Below are positions 10,904-19,492 of a DNA stretch of 64,000 nt, one piece after another. The notes under the pieces are model-generated. The model saw nothing but the letters and a program-made list of their open reading frames with translations, ran no database searches and was not told where the DNA came from. The position numbers and the translations under genes are program-made. The DNA is from Enterobacter quasihormaechei (GTDB lineage Bacteria; Pseudomonadota; Gammaproteobacteria; Enterobacterales; Enterobacteriaceae), in NCBI RefSeq assembly GCF_004331385.1, contig NZ_SJON01000004.1:124001-188000 (forward strand), written 5' to 3'. Each line of letters starts with the position of its first letter. Position 1 is the stretch's first letter.

Positions 10904-10904
10904 A

Positions 10905-11921
10905 CTAGCGTACTGCCTGCGCAATCCACGCCGATAAGTCCCGCAACTCTTGTTCCTGTTCCGGAAAATCAACAAGTAACGCGTCACACTCCTGTTGCAG
11001 CATATCCGCCCGATACAAACAGCCCTGCAACCGTGCCGCCAGCGCCTCCAGCGGTGCCGGATTCAGGCTATCGGTAAACACCTGCGTACGGGTGATATGG
11101 CCTTTTTCCACGTCAAAGTGCAGCTCTACGCCGCCCCAGGTGAAGCGCTCGTCCAGCAGGTGTGAAAACGCCGGTGCCTGGCCGAAGTTCCACTCCCAGC
11201 TGCTCTGGCGGGCAAAGGTTTCAGCGAAGTTGGGCAGGTCAGGGATCTTATCGGGGGAGATCACTTCCGCCTCCACGCGCTCGCCGTAATGCTTAAAGAA
11301 GGCTTCACGGATCGCATCGCAAATTTGCTCGTGGGTAATGCCCGGCAGGAGTTCCACCAGATTCGTCACGCGACCGCGTACGGAGGTGATCCCTTTCGCC
11401 TGGAGCTTTTTCTTGTCCGGGTTAAGGTAGTTCGCCAGACGGCTCAGGTCGGCGTTCAGCAGCAGGGTACCGTGGTGGAATCCGCGATCCAGGGTTTCGC
11501 GGTAGGCGGAGCCTGACACTTTCCGGTCGCCTTCGGGCGTTTTCACGACCAGATCGTTACGTCCGGAGGCTTCGGCCTTCACGCCGAGCGAATTGAGCGC
11601 GTTGAGGACAATGGCGGTCGAGATGGTTTTATCGTATTCCGGCTTGCCCGCCATAAAGGTAAAGCAGGTATTGCCCAGATCGTGAAACACCGCGCCGCCG
11701 CCGCTGCTGCGGCGCGCAAGACGGACGTTGTCCTCTTCCATACGGCGGGTGTTACACTCTTTCCACGGATTTTGCGCGCGGCCAATGACGACCGTATCGG
11801 CGTTGCGCCAGAGAAACAACACGCGCTGAGTGGCGGGCATCTGGCGGAAGATGCACTCTTCCACCGCCAGGTTAAACCAGGGATCGTAAGAGTCAGAGAT
11901 AAGCAGGCGTAACGTCGTCAT
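10905..11921 (-). CDS. lplA: Lipoate-protein ligase A
   Basis: LplA activates scavenged lipoate with ATP and attaches it to lysines of lipoyl domains in 2-oxoacid dehydrogenases and the glycine cleavage H protein. The 338-residue enzyme has the lipoate/ATP loop [12 protein letters not shown] (70-81), the catalytic lysine in [10 protein letters not shown] (about K134) and the C-terminal LplA domain. Start ATG at 11921 follows AAAAGGAAC on the minus strand; eight extra upstream residues in the open frame have no support. It lies 39 bases downstream of ytjB and is probably cotranscribed with it. Confidence 0.97.
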   Translation of the reverse strand: MTTLRLLISDSYDPWFNLAVEECIFRQMPATQRVLFLWRNADTVVIGRAQNPWKECNTRRMEEDNVRLARRSSGGGAVFHDLGNTCFTFMAGKPEYDKTISTAIVLNALNSLGVKAEASGRNDLVVKTPEGDRKVSGSAYRETLDRGFHHGTLLLNADLSRLANYLNPDKKKLQAKGITSVRGRVTNLVELLPGITHEQICDAIREAFFKHYGERVEAEVISPDKIPDLPNFAETFARQSSWEWNFGQAPAFSHLLDERFTWGGVELHFDVEKGHITRTQVFTDSLNPAPLEALAARLQGCLYRADMLQQECDALLVDFPEQEQELRDLSAWIAQAVR

Positions 11922-11960
11922 GGCAGAGTTCCTTTTCCGAATCATCTGCCTACTTTATCA

Positions 11961-12605
11961 CTATTCTTTCTTCTCGCTCTCTTCCTCTTCGGGAACCGGC
12001 TTGCTGGCGGTTAGCAGGAACGGCGACTGCTGCCAGCGGGTGCGCTTGCCCTGGAGCAGCGTACGCGCCAGTACCACGCCAATCGCCAGCGAGAGGAGCA
12101 GCATCAGGCGCAAAATATTGGTGGTGTTATCCACCTGTTTGGCTTCGGTTGGCAGGGTGTGGGTATCGAGCGTCAGGCGTAAATAGCCGAGTGGACCATT
12201 TTTGCCCTCAATAGGTTCGACGATTTGCTGACTGAAATAACCGCCGGCTTTTTTGCCGTCCAGCGCCAGCCTGTCGCGCACGTCGACATGCTCACCCGCG
12301 CGGGCAATCAGGTCGCCCTGTTCATCGTACACGCCCGCATCCAGAATGCGGCTGTTTTCCGTGAGTTGGCGCAACACCAGGGCTATCCGCTTGTCGTCCG
12401 GCGTTTCGGTGCGCATAGACGGCGCGACGTTAAGCGTCACCTGGCGCGCCAGCGTGCGGGCCAGCTCTTCAAACTGCGGGTTACGTTGCCGTTGGTGATT
12501 CTGGCTAAACCAGGATGCCCCCTGCATCAGCGCCACTAACAGGGCGAGACAGATAAGGACAATCACGGCGCGATGAAGCCGGAATTTCAGTTTTGCGCGA
12601 GCCAT
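11961..12605 (-). CDS. ytjB: Inner-membrane protein YtjB (Smp/AhpA family)
   Basis: This 214-residue protein is nearly identical to E. coli YtjB (formerly Smp). A short basic N-terminus (MARAKLKFRLHR) leads into one membrane helix (about 13-33). A periplasmic region of about 110 residues follows, then a second helix (about 166-181) and a cytoplasmic tail ending in an acidic/basic run (EEEESEKKE). No catalytic motif is visible and the function is unknown. It is divergent from serB, with a 117-base shared control region, and is upstream of lplA on the same strand. Confidence 0.9.
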   Translation of the reverse strand: MARAKLKFRLHRAVIVLICLALLVALMQGASWFSQNHQRQRNPQFEELARTLARQVTLNVAPSMRTETPDDKRIALVLRQLTENSRILDAGVYDEQGDLIARAGEHVDVRDRLALDGKKAGGYFSQQIVEPIEGKNGPLGYLRLTLDTHTLPTEAKQVDNTTNILRLMLLLSLAIGVVLARTLLQGKRTRWQQSPFLLTASKPVPEEEESEKKE

Positions 12606-12722
12606 ATTCCACCTGCTGAAAATTTACGGCTTAATGTTGCCAGAAGTGATGGTTACAGGGTAGCCTCATGCGTTATTTTCCCTCTGGAACCTTCCGGCGC
12701 GAACGAAATTACAGGAGCTTCA

Positions 12723-13691
12723 ATGCCGAACATTACCTGGTGCGACCTGCCAACGGATGTCTCTTTATGGCCAGGATTGCCGCTCTCGTTAAGTGGCGAT
12801 GAGGTGATGCCCCTCGATTACCACGCTGGCCGTAGCGGCTGGCTGCTGTACGGACGCGGCCTGGATAAGCAACGCCTGACCCAGTATCAAACCAAACTGG
12901 GCGCAGCGATGGTCATCGTTGCGGCCTGGTGCGTGGAAGATTATCAGGTCATTCGCCTCGCGGGTTCCCTGACGCAGCGCGCCACGCGCCTGGCGCACGA
13001 TGCCGGGCTGGACGTTGCCCCGCTCGGCAAGATCCCGCACCTGAAAACGCCGGGCCTGCTGGTGATGGACATGGACTCTACCGCCATTCAGATCGAATGT
13101 ATCGACGAGATCGCTAAACTGGCGGGCAGCGGCGAGCTGGTGGCGGACGTCACCGAGCGCGCGATGCGCGGCGAGCTGGATTTCACCGCCAGCCTGAGAC
13201 AACGCGTGGCGACCCTGAAGGGAGCCGATGCGAACATTTTGCGTCAGGTGCGCGATGAACTGCCCCTGATGCCGGGGCTGACGCAGCTGGTGCTCAAGCT
13301 GGAGACGCTCGGCTGGAAAGTGGCGATTGCCTCCGGCGGGTTCACCTTCTTTGCCGATTACCTGCGTGACAAGCTGCGTCTGAGCACCGTGGTGGCAAAC
13401 GAGCTGGAGATCATGGACGGCAAGCTGACCGGAGAGGTCATCGGCGACATCGTGGATGCGCAGTACAAAGCCAGTACGCTGACGCGTCTGGCGGAAAAAT
13501 ATGATGTTCCGGTTGAGCAGACCGTCGCCATCGGCGATGGCGCGAACGATCTGCCGATGATCAAAGCTGCCGGTCTGGGTATTGCTTACCACGCCAAGCC
13601 AAAAGTGAATGAAAAGACGGAAGTCACTATCCGTCACGCTGATCTGATGGGGGTGTTCTGCATTCTCTCCGGCAGCATCAACCAGAAATAA
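12723..13691 (+). CDS. serB: Phosphoserine phosphatase
   Basis: SerB hydrolyses O-phosphoserine to serine, the last step of serine synthesis. The 322-residue protein has a regulatory-type N-terminal domain, then a HAD phosphatase core: motif I MDMDST with nucleophile D116 and acid D118, motif II Ser in IASGGF, and motif IV GDGANDLPM. ATG at 12723 is preceded by AGGAG (12713-12717). The open frame extends 50 codons upstream into the divergent ytjB region, but that extension has no counterpart in the family. It leads into radA after one REP unit, and probably shares a transcript with radA and nadR. Confidence 0.97.
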   Translation: MPNITWCDLPTDVSLWPGLPLSLSGDEVMPLDYHAGRSGWLLYGRGLDKQRLTQYQTKLGAAMVIVAAWCVEDYQVIRLAGSLTQRATRLAHDAGLDVAPLGKIPHLKTPGLLVMDMDSTAIQIECIDEIAKLAGSGELVADVTERAMRGELDFTASLRQRVATLKGADANILRQVRDELPLMPGLTQLVLKLETLGWKVAIASGGFTFFADYLRDKLRLSTVVANELEIMDGKLTGEVIGDIVDAQYKASTLTRLAEKYDVPVEQTVAIGDGANDLPMIKAAGLGIAYHAKPKVNEKTEVTIRHADLMGVFCILSGSINQK

Positions 13692-13701
13692 CGGTCTGCG
13701 C

Positions 13702-13734
13702 TGTAGGCCGGGTAAGCGTAAGCGCCACCCGGCA
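13702..13734. repeat. Single REP unit between serB and radA
   Basis: GTAGGCCGGGTAAGC...GCGCCACCCGGCA is one copy of the REP sequence family seen throughout the window. Confidence 0.8.
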
Positions 13735-13765
13735 CGCAGGCCGCACAGAAATAACGAGGTAAACC

Positions 13766-15151
13766 GTGGCGAAAGCTCCAAAACGCGCATTTGTCTGTAA
13801 TGAATGTGGTGCGGATTATCCGCGCTGGCAGGGGCAATGCAGCGCCTGTCATGCCTGGAACACCATCACCGAAGTGCGTGGTGTGGCGGCTTCGCCGAGC
13901 GTGGCCCGCAATGAACGGCTGAGCGGCTATGCGGGCAATGCAGGCGTGTCGAAAGTACAAAAACTTTCGGATATCAGCCTTGAGGCGCTGCCGCGCTTCT
14001 CAACCGGATTCAAAGAATTTGACCGCGTGCTCGGCGGCGGCGTGGTGCCGGGCAGCGCCATTCTGATCGGCGGTAACCCGGGCGCGGGCAAATCGACCCT
14101 GCTGCTGCAAACGCTCTGCAAGCTCGCCGAACAGATGAAAACCCTGTATGTGACGGGTGAAGAATCCCTCCAGCAGGTGGCGATGCGCGCTCACCGTCTC
14201 GGCCTGCCGACCGGTAACCTGAATATGCTGTCGGAAACCAGCATCGAGCAAATCTGCATGATCGCCGAAGAAGAGCAGCCGAAGCTGATGGTGATCGACT
14301 CCATCCAGGTGATGCACATGGCGGACATTCAGTCCTCGCCGGGCAGCGTGGCGCAGGTGCGTGAAACGGCTGCGTATTTAACGCGCTTTGCCAAAACGCG
14401 CGGCGTGGCGATTGTGATGGTGGGCCACGTCACCAAAGACGGCTCTCTGGCGGGTCCGAAGGTGCTGGAGCACTGTATCGACTGCTCGGTGATGCTCGAC
14501 GGCGATGCGGACTCCCGCTTCCGTACCCTGCGCAGCCACAAAAACCGCTTCGGCGCGGTGAATGAGCTGGGCGTTTTTGCCATGACCGAGCAGGGGCTTC
14601 GCGAAGTCAGCAACCCGTCAGCCATCTTCCTGAGCCGTGGCGACGAGATCACCTCCGGGAGTTCGGTAATGGTGCTGTGGGAAGGGACGCGTCCGCTGCT
14701 CGTCGAAATTCAGGCACTGGTGGATCATTCGATGATGGGCAACCCACGGCGCGTGGCGGTCGGTCTGGAACAGAACCGCCTGGCGATCCTGCTGGCGGTG
14801 CTGCATCGTCACGGCGGCCTGCAAATGGCGGATCAGGATGTGTTCGTCAACGTGGTGGGTGGCGTGAAGGTGACCGAAACCAGCGCGGACCTGGCGCTGC
14901 TGCTGGCGATGGTCTCCAGCCTGCGCGACAGACCGCTGCCGCAGGATCTGGTGGTGTTTGGCGAAGTGGGGCTGGCGGGCGAAATTCGCCCGGTGCCGAG
15001 CGGACAGGAGCGTATCTCCGAAGCGGCAAAACATGGCTTCCGCCGCGCGATTGTTCCGGCCGCCAACGTGCCGAAAAAAATCCCGGAAGGGATGCAGGTT
15101 TTTGGCGTTAAAAAACTCGCAGATGCGTTAAATGTCTTTGACGACTTATAA
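13766..15151 (+). CDS. radA: DNA repair protein RadA (Sms)
   Basis: RadA is a RecA-like branch-migration ATPase that processes recombination intermediates. The 461-residue protein has a four-cysteine zinc finger (C11, C14, C25, C28), Walker A GGNPGAGKST (102-111), the RadA-specific KNRFG motif (259-263) and a C-terminal Lon-protease-like domain. It starts with GTG at 13766 after AACGAGGT. It lies between serB and nadR on the same strand, with 35 bases to nadR, the same order as in E. coli. Confidence 0.97.
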   Translation: MAKAPKRAFVCNECGADYPRWQGQCSACHAWNTITEVRGVAASPSVARNERLSGYAGNAGVSKVQKLSDISLEALPRFSTGFKEFDRVLGGGVVPGSAILIGGNPGAGKSTLLLQTLCKLAEQMKTLYVTGEESLQQVAMRAHRLGLPTGNLNMLSETSIEQICMIAEEEQPKLMVIDSIQVMHMADIQSSPGSVAQVRETAAYLTRFAKTRGVAIVMVGHVTKDGSLAGPKVLEHCIDCSVMLDGDADSRFRTLRSHKNRFGAVNELGVFAMTEQGLREVSNPSAIFLSRGDEITSGSSVMVLWEGTRPLLVEIQALVDHSMMGNPRRVAVGLEQNRLAILLAVLHRHGGLQMADQDVFVNVVGGVKVTETSADLALLLAMVSSLRDRPLPQDLVVFGEVGLAGEIRPVPSGQERISEAAKHGFRRAIVPAANVPKKIPEGMQVFGVKKLADALNVFDDL

Positions 15152-15186
15152 TTACGTATTCGATTTTGCAGGAGGCACCGTAATTT

Positions 15187-16419
15187 ATGTCATCATTTGA
15201 CTACATCAAGACCGCGATCCGCCAGAAGGGCTGCACGTTGCAGCAGGTGGCGGACGCCAGCGGCATGACCAAGGGCTACCTGAGCCAACTGCTGAACGCC
15301 AAAATCAAAAGCCCCAGCGCGCAGAAGCTTGAAGCGCTGCACCGTTTTCTGGGGCTTGAATTTCCGCGGATGCAAAAGAATATAGGCGTGGTGTTCGGCA
15401 AGTTCTACCCGCTGCATACCGGGCACATCTATCTGATCCAGCGCGCCTGTAGCCAGGTCGACGAGCTGCATATCATCATGGGCTACGACGAAACCCGCGA
15501 TCGCCAGCTGTTTGAAGACAGCGCCATGTCGCAGCAGCCCACGGTGCCGGACCGCCTGCGCTGGCTGCTTCAGACGTTTAAGTATCAGAAAAATATTCGC
15601 ATTCATGCCTTTAATGAAGAGGGCATGGAGCCATATCCGCACGGCTGGGACGTGTGGAGCAACGGCGTCAAAGCGTTTATGGAAGAGAAGGGCATTACGC
15701 CTAACTGGATCTACACCTCTGAAGAGTCCGACGCGCCGCAGTTCCGCGAGCATCTGGGCATCGAGACGGTGCTGATCGATCCTAAACGCACCTTTATGAA
15801 CATCAGCGGGGCGCAGATCCGCGAAAACCCGTTCCGTTACTGGGACTACATCCCGACCGAGGTGAAGCCGTTCTTCGTGCGTACGGTGGCGATCCTTGGC
15901 GGCGAGTCGAGCGGCAAATCGACGCTGGTTAATAAGCTGGCGAATATCTTCAACACCACCAGCGCGTGGGAGTATGGCCGCGATTACGTCTTCTCGCACC
16001 TCGGCGGTGACGAGATGGCATTGCAGTATTCCGACTACGATAAAATTGCGCTGGGGCACGCCCAATACATTGATTTTGCGGTGAAATACGCCAACAAAGT
16101 CGCGTTTATTGATACTGATTTCGTCACCACGCAGGCGTTCTGTAAAAAGTACGAAGGACGTGAGCACCCGTTTGTGCAGGCGCTGATTGACGAATATCGC
16201 TTTGACCTGGTGATCCTGCTGGAAAACAACACGCCGTGGGTGGCCGACGGCATGCGCAGCCTGGGCAGCTCGGTGGACAGGCGCGAGTTCCAGACCATGC
16301 TGGTTGAGATGCTTAACGAAAACAACGTTGAGTTTGTGCATGTGGAAGAGTCGGACTACGACACCCGTTTCCTGCGCTGCGTCGAGCTGGTGAAAGAGAT
16401 GATGGGGGAGCAGGGTTAG
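15187..16419 (+). CDS. nadR: NadR: NAD regulator, NMN adenylyltransferase and ribosylnicotinamide kinase
   Basis: NadR combines three parts in 410 residues. An N-terminal helix-turn-helix (about 1-60, with LQQVADASGMTKGYLSQLL) represses NAD synthesis genes when NAD is plentiful. A nucleotidyltransferase domain begins at about 64 with GKFYPLHTGH (HTGH 77-80). A C-terminal kinase domain has its P-loop in GGESSGKST near 235. Length equals that of E. coli NadR. It is the third gene of serB-radA-nadR. Confidence 0.97.
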   Translation: MSSFDYIKTAIRQKGCTLQQVADASGMTKGYLSQLLNAKIKSPSAQKLEALHRFLGLEFPRMQKNIGVVFGKFYPLHTGHIYLIQRACSQVDELHIIMGYDETRDRQLFEDSAMSQQPTVPDRLRWLLQTFKYQKNIRIHAFNEEGMEPYPHGWDVWSNGVKAFMEEKGITPNWIYTSEESDAPQFREHLGIETVLIDPKRTFMNISGAQIRENPFRYWDYIPTEVKPFFVRTVAILGGESSGKSTLVNKLANIFNTTSAWEYGRDYVFSHLGGDEMALQYSDYDKIALGHAQYIDFAVKYANKVAFIDTDFVTTQAFCKKYEGREHPFVQALIDEYRFDLVILLENNTPWVADGMRSLGSSVDRREFQTMLVEMLNENNVEFVHVEESDYDTRFLRCVELVKEMMGEQG

Positions 16420-16605
16420 GGTGAGGGGAATTATCCACTCAGAACTCAACCACTACCTCCCCACGCATATACCCCTGCGGCGCAATCATTTCACTGACCT
16501 GTGCTCCTCGATGAAATGCGTCTTGTTGAGGCTAGTCTGGTAAGGGGTCAGCTGCGTAATAAGATGGACAATCCAGAGCTCACCGTTCGCACGGGGTGAA
16601 CAATC

Positions 16606-17505
16606 ATGTTTAAACAGCTTCAGGATATGGCGCTGTTTGCGCTGGTGGCAGAAATGGGCAGCTTTACCGCGGCGGCGCTGAAAGCTGAGCTGCCGAAATC
16701 CAGCGTCAGCCAGCGCATCAGCCAGCTTGAACAACAGGTGGGGATCCGTCTGCTGAATCGCACCACGCGCAGGATCAGCCTGACGTTCGCGGGCGAGCAC
16801 TATCTGGTGCACTGTCGCGAGATGCTGGCGGCCAGCGAGCGGGCGGAGTATGCCATTCAGCGCCTGCGCGAAAACCCCAGCGGACGGCTGCGTATTACGT
16901 GTCCGGCGGGGATTGGCGCGACCCTGCTGGCGCATATGAATGCCGAGTTCCAGCTTCGCTATCCTGACGTTTCGCTCGATGTCTCAATTTCAGATGATGT
17001 CCTCGATCTTGTGGAGTCGGGTTTCGACGTTGCCCTGCGAACCGGGAAACCTCAGGACTCTTCCCTGATCGGCCGCATGATAGGGCACTGTCCACGCTAC
17101 ATGCTGGCATCGCCTGACTATCTGGCGCGCCGGGAGCCGTTAACCCATCCCCGACAGCTGGTGGATCACCGTTGTATTACCCATAAATCCTGGGCTGAGT
17201 GGTTGTTGCAGAGCGAGAGCGAGGATTATCGCTTTCTGCCGGATAACGCCCATCTGACGGATAACCTGGTGTACGCCCGCGAGTGCGCGATTGCCGGGGC
17301 GGGGATCACGCTGTTACCCGCATTCCTGCTGGAAGACAAAATCGAAAGGGGCGCGCTGGTGAAAGTGCTGCCGGAGTGGAGCGTTGAGGGAAACGATCTG
17401 TGGCTGGCCTATCCGAGCCGTAAGCTCAATTCGCCCGCGCTGATGAGCTATATCGAGTTTGCGATGCAGTTTGACGAGGTGAAGCGGTATTACGTGGGCA
17501 AATAA
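16606..17505 (+). CDS. LysR-family transcriptional regulator (target unknown)
   Basis: This 299-residue LysR-type regulator is not present at this place in E. coli K-12, where nadR is followed by ettA. The N-terminal winged helix (about 5-62, with TAAALKAELPKSSVSQRISQLEQQVGIRLLNRTTRRISLT) is typical. The rest is the co-inducer-binding fold, with GFDVALRTGKPQDSSLIGR resembling the YafC/DmlR/AaeR-like branch. The ATG follows a GGGG-containing sequence. Such regulators usually sit beside a divergent target gene, but none is present: upstream is nadR on the same strand. A short minus-strand open tail at 16439-16531 might be a relic of one. Ligand and regulon are unknown. Confidence 0.9.
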   Translation: MFKQLQDMALFALVAEMGSFTAAALKAELPKSSVSQRISQLEQQVGIRLLNRTTRRISLTFAGEHYLVHCREMLAASERAEYAIQRLRENPSGRLRITCPAGIGATLLAHMNAEFQLRYPDVSLDVSISDDVLDLVESGFDVALRTGKPQDSSLIGRMIGHCPRYMLASPDYLARREPLTHPRQLVDHRCITHKSWAEWLLQSESEDYRFLPDNAHLTDNLVYARECAIAGAGITLLPAFLLEDKIERGALVKVLPEWSVEGNDLWLAYPSRKLNSPALMSYIEFAMQFDEVKRYYVGK

Positions 17506-17593
17506 AAAAGCCGGGTGGCGGCTTCGCCTTACCCGGCCTACAAACAGCGCAGAACCGTAGGCCGGGTAAGCGTGAGCGCCACCCGGCTTTTTT
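17504..17593. terminator. REP pair forming a bidirectional terminator
   Basis: Two inverted REP units form an outer perfect 17-bp inverted repeat: AAAAAAGCCGGGTGGCG (17504-17520) against CGCCACCCGGCTTTTTT (17577-17593). The A/T tails give each strand a terminator-like end. It lies between the convergent LysR gene and ettA. Confidence 0.8.
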
Positions 17594-17598
17594 GGCAC

Positions 17599-19266
17599 TT
17601 ACTTAGCAATACGCTTGTACTTAATACGCTTCGGCTCCAGCGCGTCAGCGCCCAGCGTGCGTTTCTTGTACTCTTCGTATTCGGTGAAGTTACCTTCGAA
17701 GAACTCCACTTTACCTTCGTCCTGGTAGTCCAGGATGTGGGTCGCGATACGGTCAAGGAACCAGCGGTCGTGCGAGATAACCATAGCGCAGCCCGGGAAC
17801 TCCAGCAGGGCGTTTTCCAGCGCGCGCAGGGTTTCGATGTCCAGGTCGTTGGTCGGTTCATCGAGCAGCAGAACGTTGCCGCCAACCTGAAGCAGTTTCG
17901 CCAGGTGCAGACGACCACGCTCACCGCCGGACAGCTCGCCCACGCGTTTGCCCTGGTCGGTGCCCTTGAAGTTAAAGCGGCCAACATAGGCGCGGCTTGG
18001 CATCTCGGTATTGCCGATACGCATGATATCCAGCCCGCCGGACACTTCTTCCCACACGGTTTTGCTGTTGTCCATCGCGTCGCGGAACTGGTCAACGGAC
18101 GCCAGCTTCACGGTCTCACCCAGGGTGATAGAGCCGCTGTCAGGCTGCTCCTGACCGGACATCATACGGAACAGGGTCGATTTACCCGCGCCGTTCGGAC
18201 CGATAATGCCCACGATCGCACCTTTCGGTACGGAGAAGGTCAGATCGTCGATCAGCAGGCGGTCGCCGTATGACTTACGCAGGTTGGTCACTTCAACCAC
18301 TTTATCCCCCAGACGTGCTCCAGGCGGGATAAACAGTTCGTTGGTTTCGTTACGCTTCTGGTATTCGGTGTTGTTCAGCTCTTCGAAGCGCGCCAGACGG
18401 GCTTTGCCCTTGGACTGACGGCCTTTCGCGCCCTGACGAACCCACTCCAGCTCTTTCTCAATAGACTTACGGCGCGCCGCTTCCTGAGAAGCTTCCTGAG
18501 CCAGACGCTGATCTTTCTGCTCCAGCCAGGAGGAGTAGTTGCCTTCCCACGGAATCCCTTCACCGCGGTCCAGCTCCAGGATCCAGCCTGCCACGTTGTC
18601 GAGGAAGTAACGGTCGTGGGTAATGGCCACTACGGTACCTTCGAAGTCGTGCAGGAAGCGCTCCAGCCAGGCCACGGATTCCGCATCCAGGTGGTTGGTT
18701 GGTTCGTCGAGCAGCAGCATGTCTGGTTTTTCCAGCAGCAGGCGGCACAGCGCCACGCGGCGGCGCTCACCACCGGAGAGATTCGCGATTTTTGCATCCC
18801 AGTCCGGCAGACGCAGGGCATCAGCCGCGCGCTCCAGCTGCACGTTCAGGTTGTGACCGTCGTGCGCCTGGATGATCTCTTCATATTTGCCCTGCTGAGC
18901 GGCCAGTTTGTCGAAGTCCGCATCCGGCTCGGCGTATTTGGCATACACTTCATCCAGACCTTTCAGCGCGTTAACCACCTCGGACACCGCTTCTTCAACG
19001 GATTCACGTACGGTGTGTTCCGGGTTCAGCTGAGGTTCCTGCGGCAGGTAGCCGATCTTGATGCCAGGCTGCGGACGGGCTTCACCTTCGATGTCTGTAT
19101 CGATGCCGGCCATGATGCGCAGCAGGGTGGACTTACCGGCACCGTTGAGACCCAGAACACCAATTTTTGCGCCCGGGAAGAAGCTCAGCGAGATATTTTT
19201 AAGAATATGACGTTTCGGCGGGACAACTTTGCCGACACGATGCATGGTATAAACGAATTGAGCCAC
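17599..19266 (-). CDS. ettA: Energy-dependent translational throttle protein EttA (ABC-F)
   Basis: EttA binds the ribosomal E site and gates entry into elongation according to the ADP/ATP ratio. The 555-residue ABC-F protein has two ATPase domains: Walker A LNGAGKST (about 40-47) and PNGAGKST (near 360), each with an LSGGE(R) signature and LLLDEPTN Walker B. Between them is the arginine- and lysine-rich tRNA-interaction linker (about 240-300). No membrane segment is present, as expected for the family. The start is GTG at 19266, with GAGGCG upstream, as the family's MAQFVYTMHRVGKVVPP beginning requires. Confidence 0.97.
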   Translation of the reverse strand: MAQFVYTMHRVGKVVPPKRHILKNISLSFFPGAKIGVLGLNGAGKSTLLRIMAGIDTDIEGEARPQPGIKIGYLPQEPQLNPEHTVRESVEEAVSEVVNALKGLDEVYAKYAEPDADFDKLAAQQGKYEEIIQAHDGHNLNVQLERAADALRLPDWDAKIANLSGGERRRVALCRLLLEKPDMLLLDEPTNHLDAESVAWLERFLHDFEGTVVAITHDRYFLDNVAGWILELDRGEGIPWEGNYSSWLEQKDQRLAQEASQEAARRKSIEKELEWVRQGAKGRQSKGKARLARFEELNNTEYQKRNETNELFIPPGARLGDKVVEVTNLRKSYGDRLLIDDLTFSVPKGAIVGIIGPNGAGKSTLFRMMSGQEQPDSGSITLGETVKLASVDQFRDAMDNSKTVWEEVSGGLDIMRIGNTEMPSRAYVGRFNFKGTDQGKRVGELSGGERGRLHLAKLLQVGGNVLLLDEPTNDLDIETLRALENALLEFPGCAMVISHDRWFLDRIATHILDYQDEGKVEFFEGNFTEYEEYKKRTLGADALEPKRIKYKRIAK

Positions 19267-19492
19267 GTTGGACTTCGCCTCTTTTATCGTGATGAGAATG
19301 AATTTCAGCCTCGAAGTGTAGCCTTTTTCACGCCCTAATCCCAGCCAGGAACGTCGGGAGTGTTAAAACGCGCAAGAAAGGTAAAAAAGTGTCCACGACG
19401 TGGCGCGTTGTGGGATGCCTGGTTAGCATAAGTTGAGGTAACTTTGACGTGGCAAGACGCTGCAACTAACGAAAAACAATGAGGAAGAGCTT

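Noticed and set aside
15193..16449. 418-codon minus-strand frame opposite nadR
   Set aside because: Antisense shadow of nadR. Only the different-frame short tail at 16439-16531, outside nadR, was kept as a weak observation.
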